Origin: Bordetella parapertussis
Lineage (GTDB): Bacteria > Pseudomonadota > Gammaproteobacteria > Burkholderiales > Burkholderiaceae_B
Direction of reading: 5' to 3'
NCBI GenBank assembly: GCA_945882005.1
Contig: CAMCWG010000192.1
Span: 1-5,819, forward strand
Length of the DNA: 5,819 bases
Notes under the pieces: model-generated
Seen by the model: the letters and a program-made list of their open reading frames with translations, nothing else
What the model was told of the DNA's origin: nothing
Database searches by the model: none
In this document: positions 1 through 5,380 of the stretch, piece by piece
Position numbering within the stretch: the first letter of the stretch is position 1
How the letters are laid out: every line of letters starts with the position of its first letter
Translations under genes and position numbers: made by a program

Positions 1-417
1 CAGGCACAGTACGTTGACTTTGACACACTTCTGGCACAAAGCGATCTACTCAGCCTTCATGCACCACTCACCCCGGAAACGCGACAACTCTTCAATGCTG
101 CCACCTTCAAAAAAATGAAACGAGGTACCATCCTCATTAACACCGCACGCGGTGAGCTGATTGATGAAACAGACCTTGTTCACGCACTGACTACTGGGCA
201 GCTATCGGGTGCAGGACTAGACACCTTCTGTGATGAACCGCCCAGCGCAAACAACCCTTTGTTCCATATGGACCAGGTGGTTGCAACGCCACACTCCGCG
301 GGTGGGGTCTTTGACAACGTTCCGCACATTGTCGGACACATGTTCCGCAATATTAAGCAATTTCACCAGTCCCAACCTCTTGACGCAGCGGACATTATTG
401 TTGCGCCACCCGCTTAA
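1..417 (+). CDS. D-isomer-specific 2-hydroxyacid dehydrogenase, C-terminal part (5' end outside window)
   Basis: The frame is open from base 1 and gives 138 codons before TAA, so the gene begins to the left of the window. The family reversibly reduces 2-oxoacids to D-2-hydroxyacids with NAD(P)H in the cytoplasm (glyoxylate/hydroxypyruvate reductases, phosphoglycerate dehydrogenase). The fragment covers the end of the nucleotide-binding domain and the C-terminal return to the catalytic domain. Fragment residues 17-27 are the usual LSLHAPLTPET strand. The catalytic Arg is R50 in NTARGELID, the Glu of the relay is E79 in CDEPP, and the catalytic His is H98 in ATPHSAG. All three catalytic residues are present, so the visible part looks functional. 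Full-length relatives have about 310-330 residues, so slightly over half is missing. The substrate cannot be told from this part. It lies 77 bases upstream of the aldolase-like gene on the same strand and could be the first visible gene of that transcript. Confidence 0.93.
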   Translation, partial: QAQYVDFDTLLAQSDLLSLHAPLTPETRQLFNAATFKKMKRGTILINTARGELIDETDLVHALTTGQLSGAGLDTFCDEPPSANNPLFHMDQVVATPHSAGGVFDNVPHIVGHMFRNIKQFHQSQPLDAADIIVAPPA

Positions 418-484
418 AAAGCACCCTTCACAATAACTAGTGCACCGTCAACCAAAGGTTTACTATTGGTCGAAATATCTATTT

Positions 485-488
485 GGAG
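485..488 (+). promoter_or_regulatory. Ribosome binding site (GGAG) for the aldolase-like gene
   Basis: GGAG sits 6 bases before the ATG at 495, which is ideal spacing. It overlaps an in-frame TTG at 483 that would add four residues. No Shine-Dalgarno-like sequence lies before that TTG, so 495 is the preferred start. Confidence 0.75.
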
Positions 489-494
489 ATCAGC

Positions 495-1283
495 ATGGCC
501 GGTAAGTTTTCCACCCAGTTCGAACCGCTCAAGGGCAAGGTAAGTCCAGAGGAATGGGAGGCTCGCGTTGGACTCGCAGCCTGTTATCGGCTCATGGATA
601 AGTACGGCATGACCGACATGATCTACAACCATATCACTGCGCGGATTCCCGGCACAGAAGACTTGCTGATTAACCTATATGGTTTGCTTTACAAGGAAAT
701 CACAGCCTCTAGCCTTGTACGAATCACCGTTGAAGGCGAAATCGTACGCAAACCAGATACCGACTACGGCATCAACAAGTCCGGCTATGTGATTCATGGA
801 TGCATTCATACCGCGCGACCTGACGTGCAATGCGTGATTCACACCCATACTCGCGCCGGCATGGCCGTATCATCTATGTCCTGCGGTCTCTTACCCATGA
901 CACAAACCGCCAGTCGCTTCAATAATCACATTGGCTATCACGACTTCGAAGGCCCTGCTGTAGACCTCGCTGAAAGAGAAGCCTTGGTGCGAGACCTGGG
1001 ACAACACAACGCAATGATTTTGCGTAACCATGGGCTGTTGACCAGTGGTGCGTCCGTTCCACAAGCGTTCAACCTGATGTATCAGCTTGAAATGTCTTGC
1101 CGCGCACAGGTCGACGCCATGGCTGCTGGCACTAAACTCAGCCTTCCATCCAACGAAATTTTAGAGAAATCGGCACACCTATATCAGCCGAACGTGCGCA
1201 GGCCTTATGGCGAACTCGAATGGCACGCGATGTTGCGTTTGCTAGACGCCGAGCCTGGCGGCTACCCCCATTACGCATCGTAA
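495..1283 (+). CDS. Class II aldolase/adducin family protein, adducin-like, lacking the catalytic Glu
   Basis: The 262-residue protein has the class II aldolase/adducin head fold, whose enzymes are zinc-dependent aldolases or epimerases such as L-fuculose-1-phosphate aldolase. Three zinc-type histidines are visible: H116 and H118 in VIHTHTRAG, and H179 in LRNHGLLTSG. In fuculose aldolase the segment before the HxH pair carries a PSSE motif whose Glu is the general acid/base. Here the matching stretch is NKSGYVIHGCIH, with G97 in place of Glu. This pattern is typical of the adducin-like subgroup annotated only by family, so metal binding is plausible but normal aldol cleavage is doubtful. The start at ATG 495 was chosen over TTG 483 because of the well-spaced GGAG. 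The gene ends 10 bases before the amidohydrolase, whose ribosome binding site overlaps this stop codon, so the two are probably co-translated. The true reaction is unknown. The family assignment is firm. Confidence 0.92.
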   Translation: MAGKFSTQFEPLKGKVSPEEWEARVGLAACYRLMDKYGMTDMIYNHITARIPGTEDLLINLYGLLYKEITASSLVRITVEGEIVRKPDTDYGINKSGYVIHGCIHTARPDVQCVIHTHTRAGMAVSSMSCGLLPMTQTASRFNNHIGYHDFEGPAVDLAEREALVRDLGQHNAMILRNHGLLTSGASVPQAFNLMYQLEMSCRAQVDAMAAGTKLSLPSNEILEKSAHLYQPNVRRPYGELEWHAMLRLLDAEPGGYPHYAS

Positions 1284-1286
1284 GGA
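1282..1286 (+). promoter_or_regulatory. Ribosome binding site (AAGGA) overlapping the aldolase-like stop codon
   Basis: AAGGA begins inside the TAA stop of the preceding gene and lies 7 bases before the ATG at 1294. The overlap suggests that ribosomes ending on the aldolase-like gene help initiate the amidohydrolase. Confidence 0.65.
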
Positions 1287-1293
1287 AGACTCG

Positions 1294-2190
1294 ATGACAG
1301 CAGCAACTACCCAAGATGCAACGACCATCCCACCGTTCGGGTTAGCAGGTATTTGCGATTGTCATACGCATGTATTCCCGCCAGCCTCCCAATTTCCCTT
1401 TGCTGCGAATCGCCACTACACGCCCGATACAGCGTCCGTTGAGAGTCTTCTGTCGATGCATCGCTCGATTGGGGTCGATCGTGTGGTGATTGTGCATCCG
1501 AGCCCGTACGGAGATGATAATTCTTCATTACTGTGGGCGATGCGGACGATTAGTTCTAACGCCCGGGGTGTCGCTGTCATCAGTGACACCACCAGCATTG
1601 AGATGCTCAACACCTTGCATCAGGGTGGCGTTCGAGGCACACGTCTCAATCTTGAGACCGTCGGTCAAAACGATCCGAGTGTTGCCCAACAGCAGCTCTT
1701 GCGAACAGCGACGCAAGTTGCTCCATTGGGATGGCATATCCAGATGTACACCAACCTCGGTGTCATCGTTGGCCTACATGACACGATTATGCAGTCAGCT
1801 GCAACCGTTGTCATTGACCACTTTGGACGTCTAAACGCTGCAGCAGGACTCAATCAGCCCGGCTTCGATGCCCTCCTTTCGCTTGTGCGCTCTGGCAAGG
1901 TTTACGTCAAGCTTTCAGCTGGGTATCGCGTGTCGGAGGTAGCTGGCTACTCAGATCTCGATCCTTTTGCCGAAGCACTTATCGCCGCCAACCCGGACCG
2001 TATGCTGTGGGGAACAGATTGGCCCCACCCGTTTCCGCCCAAAGGAACAGTGCGCAACCCGGCTGTTATCGAAAAGGCGCATCCCGAGGACAACATGGCC
2101 GCCATTCGACGCGTCGCACGCTGGGCGCGTACGCAGGAGATCGCCAAGAAAATCCTAGTTGACAACCCCGTCCGCTTGTACGACTTTTAA
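1294..2190 (+). CDS. Amidohydrolase family 2 protein, 2-pyrone-4,6-dicarboxylate lactonase (LigI)-like
   Basis: The 298-residue cytoplasmic hydrolase has a TIM-barrel amidohydrolase fold. The N-terminal CDCHTHVFPPASQFPF stretch (21-36, with H24 and H26), H176 in VIDHFGRL, and D242/H245 in LWGTDWPHP are the hallmarks of the LigI/COG3618 branch. LigI hydrolyses the lactone 2-pyrone-4,6-dicarboxylate in protocatechuate 4,5-cleavage. Other members act on sugar lactones such as L-fuconolactone. Y152 (WHIQMY), R117 (GTRLNL) and R212 (SAGYR) fit positions that I recall contacting the dicarboxylate in LigI. A second pocket Arg expected near residue 123 appears to be Val, so the real substrate may be a different lactone or a smaller acid. 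The length is normal for the family and the ATG at 1294 has a good AAGGA. It sits between an adducin-like protein and a Bug protein, a combination that suggests breakdown of an imported organic acid. Family certain; substrate unknown. Confidence 0.93.
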   Translation: MTAATTQDATTIPPFGLAGICDCHTHVFPPASQFPFAANRHYTPDTASVESLLSMHRSIGVDRVVIVHPSPYGDDNSSLLWAMRTISSNARGVAVISDTTSIEMLNTLHQGGVRGTRLNLETVGQNDPSVAQQQLLRTATQVAPLGWHIQMYTNLGVIVGLHDTIMQSAATVVIDHFGRLNAAAGLNQPGFDALLSLVRSGKVYVKLSAGYRVSEVAGYSDLDPFAEALIAANPDRMLWGTDWPHPFPPKGTVRNPAVIEKAHPEDNMAAIRRVARWARTQEIAKKILVDNPVRLYDF

Positions 2191-2199
2191 TTTTTATTC

Positions 2200-2204
2200 A
2201 AGGA
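2200..2204 (+). promoter_or_regulatory. Ribosome binding site (AAGGA) for the Bug gene
   Basis: AAGGA lies 6 bases before the ATG at 2211. It overlaps an 8-base palindrome (AGGATCCT, 2201-2208), which is probably a chance feature. Confidence 0.65.
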
Positions 2205-2210
2205 TCCTCC

Positions 2211-3182
2211 ATGAAACGATTCCTGAGTGGTCTATCACTATGTTTGGTCTTTTTCTGCAGCCATGCGCAGGATGCAGCGAACTATCCAAACCGACCTATT
2301 CGCCTAATTGTTCCTGTCGCTGCGGGCGGTAACGTAGATATCGTTGCCAGAAGTATTGCTGAGCCACTATCAAAGGCGCTAGGACAGCAGGTGATTGTCG
2401 AGAATCGTCCAGGAGCAAGCAGTTTGCTCGGCACTAATCTCGTCGCCAAATCGCCGGCAGATGGCTACACCTTGCTCGCACACTCCACAACTTTTGTGAC
2501 GGCCTCCATTTTAGTGAAGAATGCCGGCTACGATCCGATGAAGGACTTCACTCCCATTACCCTGACTTGCCAGATTCCCATGGTGTTAGTTGTTAATCCT
2601 GAGAAAGTTAAAGCAAGAACACTCAAAGAGTTCATTGCGCTTGCTAAAGCACAACCCAGCAGCATGGCGTATGCCTCATCAGGCAATGGCTCGACAGGTC
2701 ATATTGCAGCAGAACTTTTCAGTGATGCAGCCAAAGTATCGTATTTACACGTACCGTACAAAGGCAACGCCCAATCAATGGTTGATCTCTTGGGTGGTCA
2801 GATCCCCTTCATGTTTGATCAAGTAAGCACGTCAGCAAAGTATGTCAAGGAAGGCAGGCTAGTCGCCCTCGGTGTCACAAGCAAAACTCGCTCCCCGATC
2901 CTGCCGAATGTCCCGACCTTGGATGAATCGGGACTCAAGGGTTTTGATGACTCAACCTTCAATGGAATCTTTGCACCCGCAGGAACACCCCCTGCAATCA
3001 TTAATAAATTGCATGCTGAGATCAGCAAGATATTGACGTCACCAGAGATTCAAAAGCGATTTATTGCCCTCGGCATTGAAATGTCGCCGAGCCCAACCCC
3101 AGCAGCCTTTGGGCAGTACATACAGTCACAGATCAATGCGTATCAAGACCTCGTACGCAAAGCCAACATCAAGGCTGACTAG
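2211..3182 (+). CDS. Bug/TctC-family tripartite tricarboxylate transporter substrate-binding protein (orphan)
   Basis: This 323-residue periplasmic binding protein captures small carboxylates or related solutes. Residues 1-19 form a Sec signal peptide: K2/R3, a hydrophobic core, then SHA before Q20. C16 is near the end, but the preceding residues do not make a good lipobox, so cleavage after A19 by signal peptidase I is preferred. Family hallmarks are visible in order: YPNRPIRLIVPVAAGGNVD (25-43), ENRPGAS (64-70), SPADGYTLLA (81-90), and PYKGNAQSMVDLLGGQIPF (182-200), followed by MFD. The two lobes and the overall length match the family. No TctA or TctB membrane component lies in the window, which is common for Bug proteins in Burkholderiales. 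Such orphans may share a transporter encoded elsewhere or serve in sensing. It follows the amidohydrolase by 20 bases, so its ligand may be the substrate of the enzymes encoded upstream (inference). Confidence 0.96.
   Translation: MKRFLSGLSLCLVFFCSHAQDAANYPNRPIRLIVPVAAGGNVDIVARSIAEPLSKALGQQVIVENRPGASSLLGTNLVAKSPADGYTLLAHSTTFVTASILVKNAGYDPMKDFTPITLTCQIPMVLVVNPEKVKARTLKEFIALAKAQPSSMAYASSGNGSTGHIAAELFSDAAKVSYLHVPYKGNAQSMVDLLGGQIPFMFDQVSTSAKYVKEGRLVALGVTSKTRSPILPNVPTLDESGLKGFDDSTFNGIFAPAGTPPAIINKLHAEISKILTSPEIQKRFIALGIEMSPSPTPAAFGQYIQSQINAYQDLVRKANIKAD
3171..3174 (+). promoter_or_regulatory. Weak ribosome binding site (AAGG) for the PPTase gene, inside the Bug coding end
   Basis: AAGG lies 11 bases before the TTG at 3186, slightly far for efficient initiation. 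With a 3-base gap after the Bug stop codon and a TTG start, translation is probably low and coupled to the Bug gene. Confidence 0.4.
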
Positions 3183-3185
3183 CGA

Positions 3186-3935
3186 TTGCAACAAGAACGC
3201 TTACCAACGCACTTCGATCGAGTGCTGATCTGGCACATTGCGCCAGACTCTGTCTCTGATCCGAGGCGTTGTGGTGAGTTCCTATCCTGGCTCTCGCCAC
3301 AAGAACGAGCTGTTCATGATCGGTTCCGCTTTGATACGCACCGCCACACGTATTTAGTCAGTCACGCTTTGATGCGAGGTGCCCTAAGCTTATGGGCTGA
3401 TCGAGCACCGGCGCAATGGGAGTTTGCCCTGAACGACTACGGCAAGCCTCACATCGCAAATCTGCCTGCCGATGTCGACCTGCGGTTCAATCTCTCACAC
3501 ACCAATGGGATGGCTGTGCTTGCACTTGCCTTCAATCGCGAGCTTGGCGTCGATGTGGAATATCTTGGGCGTCAAGAGACTAACGCAGATATCGCAGAGA
3601 GATTTTTCGCGCCTGAAGAGGTGCTTGATTTCATTGCGCAGCCCGAGCATAAAAAAAGCGCGCGCTTTCTTGAGTATTGGACACTCAAAGAGGCATACAT
3701 CAAAGCGATTGGGATGGGCCTTTCCTGCCCCTTGGAATCCTTTGCATTCAAACCAGGGACAGTCACTCACCCACCAGCACTCATCCGTGTGGATGACCCA
3801 GACCTAGGTAAACAAAGCTGGGATGTCTGGCAGGAACGTGTGGGAGTGGATCATCTGATCGCGCTATGCGTAGAGTCCAAACCCGAGGGAAGCAGCGAGC
3901 CAGTACTCAAACACGCAGACTGGCTTTTACGTTAG
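3186..3935 (+). CDS. 4'-phosphopantetheinyl transferase, Sfp/Gsp type (W/KEA subgroup)
   Basis: The 249-residue cytoplasmic enzyme transfers the phosphopantetheine arm from coenzyme A to a serine of acyl or peptidyl carrier proteins. Sfp-type motifs are present: FNLSHT (101-106), GVDVEYLGR (121-129) with Mg-binding D123 and E125, FFAPEE (140-145), and WTLKEAYIKA (165-174) with W165, K168, E169 and K173. All catalytic residues are intact and the length is normal for the pseudo-dimeric Sfp type. The start is constrained: the in-frame Bug stop TAG at 3180-3182 lies just upstream, no ATG occurs before residue 63, and the conserved VLIWHIAP strand begins near residue 13. TTG at 3186 is therefore the likely start, with GTG at 3222 as the only other reasonable option. 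No polyketide, peptide synthase or carrier protein gene is in the window, so its partner is unknown. It may be the general-purpose PPTase of the cell riding at the end of a catabolic transcript. Confidence 0.92.
   Translation: MQQERLPTHFDRVLIWHIAPDSVSDPRRCGEFLSWLSPQERAVHDRFRFDTHRHTYLVSHALMRGALSLWADRAPAQWEFALNDYGKPHIANLPADVDLRFNLSHTNGMAVLALAFNRELGVDVEYLGRQETNADIAERFFAPEEVLDFIAQPEHKKSARFLEYWTLKEAYIKAIGMGLSCPLESFAFKPGTVTHPPALIRVDDPDLGKQSWDVWQERVGVDHLIALCVESKPEGSSEPVLKHADWLLR
3655..3668 (-). terminator. Possible weak intrinsic terminator for the minus-strand transcript, inside the PPTase gene
   Basis: A perfect 14-base palindrome (AAAGCGCGCGCTTT) sits within the PPTase coding sequence. On the minus strand its last three T's run on into four more (3651-3654), giving a hairpin with a T-tract. 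The stem is short (about 5 pairs around a GCGC loop), so terminator strength would be low. It lies about 270 bases beyond the CMD-family stop codon and would give that mRNA an antisense tail over the PPTase. The same bases encode K-S-A-R-F in the PPTase, so chance is a serious alternative. Confidence 0.2.
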
Positions 3936-3937
3936 TC

Positions 3938-4462
3938 TTAGCGCGGGTCGTGTGAGTGTATTTGCAAGGCTTCTAGAAAACGCGAAACCATGTTGTAGGC
4001 ACCAACTGTTGCCGTCAGCTCAACAAGCAGTCGATCGCTAAGTACGGCCTTCACACCAGCGAAAATCTCTGGTGACACATGAATATCGCGCGTCATGGCG
4101 TCTGCATACGCAAGAACCGCACGCTGGGTCGGATCGAACAAACCGGAGTCTTGCCAGGACGCAAGGTCATTGAGTTGTGACTGCGATACGCCCTCTTTCA
4201 AGGCAATCGGCGCGTGTTGCTCCGCCTCGTAGGGTGCGCCATTTAATATCGCAATACGCATAATCACCAACTCTCGAAGCGCACCACTCAGTGTGCTCTG
4301 CTGGCGAATCGCCGTCAGGTAGTTTAGCCAGCCGCTTGCAACCGGTGGGCTGTGCAGCAGCATCTGATAAAGGTGAAGGACCCCACCACGCTCGGCGACA
4401 ATACGCTCAACAAGTGGCTTCGCTTCAGGGTTATTCAAATCTGCATACGGAATTCTTGCCAT
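3938..4462 (-). CDS. Carboxymuconolactone decarboxylase (CMD) family protein
   Basis: The 174-residue all-helical protein belongs to the CMD/AhpD-like superfamily. The core signature is RELVIMRIAILNGAPYEAEQH (63-83), with E79, E81 and H83 matching the YEWEQH-type motif of gamma-carboxymuconolactone decarboxylase relatives. The CxxC pair that defines AhpD-type peroxidase partners is absent; the protein has no cysteine at all. A redox role is therefore unlikely, and a decarboxylase-like or unknown function fits better. True PcaC is shorter (about 130 residues) and sits with pca genes, which are not seen here, so no symbol is given. The ATG at 4462 is the natural start, with a weak GGGA about 10 bases upstream. 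The gene follows the hydroxyacid dehydrogenase by 24 bases on the same strand, so both are probably on one mRNA. Its stop lies 2 bases from the stop of the opposing PPTase gene. Confidence 0.9.
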   Translation of the reverse strand: MARIPYADLNNPEAKPLVERIVAERGGVLHLYQMLLHSPPVASGWLNYLTAIRQQSTLSGALRELVIMRIAILNGAPYEAEQHAPIALKEGVSQSQLNDLASWQDSGLFDPTQRAVLAYADAMTRDIHVSPEIFAGVKAVLSDRLLVELTATVGAYNMVSRFLEALQIHSHDPR

Positions 4463-4486
4463 GGTGTTTTTATCCCAAATCTAAGA

Positions 4487-5380
4487 CTATTTTTTATTGT
4501 AGTTACGCATAACTGCCGCATCGTCTAATTTACCTAGCCCATCACCACTCGCTTTGATGAACTGCAAGTACGCTGCGTGTGCCATAGACGCCGGGAACTT
4601 ACCTTCGCGGGCGCTATCCAGCACCAAACTCATATCTTTAACAAATATATCCACTGCAGACGTAACGGTGTCGAACTCCTGCGTGACCATGCGCGGTCCG
4701 CGATCACCGAGCATCCAGCTAGACGCCGCCCCACTCTTTAAGATCTCAAGCGATACATCCAAAGGCAAGCCACTTTGCTGAGCCATCGAAAGTGCCTCAG
4801 CTGCCGCAGCGATATGCACGCCACATAACAATTGGTTAATGACCTTCATCTGGCTACCCTTGCCGTGCTCTGCACCAAGGGGAAAAATCTTTCCTCCGAA
4901 GCTTGACAGCACGGGATGCACGCGTTCACAAATGACCGGATCACCGGCCAACATCACAGTGAGCGAACCCTTTAGTGCGCCGGATTGTCCTCCACTCACT
5001 GGTGCATCGATCAAATGTATTTTCTTCTCGGCTAGTCGTGCAGCCAGATCGTGTACGTACTTAGGCGGCATCGTGCTGCAGGCAATAAAGACCGAGTCGG
5101 GAGCTAACAACGAGGCCAGACCATCTTTACCAAACAAGACTTCCTCGGTTTGCTTGTCATTGACCACAAAACTCACTACGACCTTGCAATGCGCAGCTAG
5201 CTCTTTGGCATCTTTCGCGGCAATACCACCCTCGGATTCGAGCCATTTAAGCGCGTCGGGATTAACGTCCCGGCCGTAGGTTTTAAAACCTGATTTAATC
5301 AAGTTAAGCGCAACACCGCGCCCCATCACACCCAATCCAATCAACCCTACGGCATCCCCTGCTTTAGCGACTTGTGTCAT
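4487..5380 (-). CDS. NAD(P)-dependent beta-hydroxyacid dehydrogenase (3-hydroxyisobutyrate / L-threonate dehydrogenase-like)
   Basis: The 297-residue cytoplasmic enzyme oxidises the beta-hydroxyl of a small hydroxyacid with NAD(P)+. Residues 11-20 (VGLIGLGVMG) form the Rossmann GxGxxG loop. DAPVSGG (125-131) supplies the substrate-binding SGG. QMKVINQLL (177-185) carries the catalytic K179 and N182. KDM (248-250) is the C-terminal family signature. The segment GAASSWMLGDRGPRM (217-231) resembles L-threonate dehydrogenases (LtnD) and related tetronate enzymes more than classical MmsB, but the kinase and aldolase partners of the threonate pathway are not in view, so the substrate stays open. 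The length is normal and all key residues are present. The start ATG (5380-5378) overlaps the TGA stop of the RND gene as ATGA. AAGGA sits 6 bases upstream inside the RND coding end, so translation is coupled to that gene. It is followed by the CMD-family gene after 24 bases. Confidence 0.94.
   Translation of the reverse strand: MTQVAKAGDAVGLIGLGVMGRGVALNLIKSGFKTYGRDVNPDALKWLESEGGIAAKDAKELAAHCKVVVSFVVNDKQTEEVLFGKDGLASLLAPDSVFIACSTMPPKYVHDLAARLAEKKIHLIDAPVSGGQSGALKGSLTVMLAGDPVICERVHPVLSSFGGKIFPLGAEHGKGSQMKVINQLLCGVHIAAAAEALSMAQQSGLPLDVSLEILKSGAASSWMLGDRGPRMVTQEFDTVTSAVDIFVKDMSLVLDSAREGKFPASMAHAAYLQFIKASGDGLGKLDDAAVMRNYNKK

Noticed and set aside
483..494. TTG start giving four extra residues for the aldolase-like protein
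   Set aside because: No ribosome binding site precedes it, while GGAG is ideally placed for the ATG at 495.
418..494. Promoter or hairpin terminator between the dehydrogenase and the aldolase-like gene
   Set aside because: Only short stems (ACCAA/TTGGT at 451-470, AACC/GGTT at 450-460) and no T-tract or well-spaced -35/-10 pair were seen.
1567..1590. Nested inverted repeats (GGTGTC/GACACC and TGTCA/TGACA) inside the amidohydrolase gene
   Set aside because: They are short and lie within conserved coding sequence, with no sign of a separate function; likely chance.
2211..2270. Lipoprotein signal peptide for the Bug protein (C16)
   Set aside because: The residues before the Cys (VFF) do not fit a lipobox, and a clear SHA|Q signal peptidase I site follows.
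4839..5279. 146-codon open frame on the plus strand, antisense to the hydroxyacid dehydrogenase
   Set aside because: The minus strand carries a complete, well-conserved enzyme here; the plus-strand product matches no family and has no ribosome binding site that I can see.
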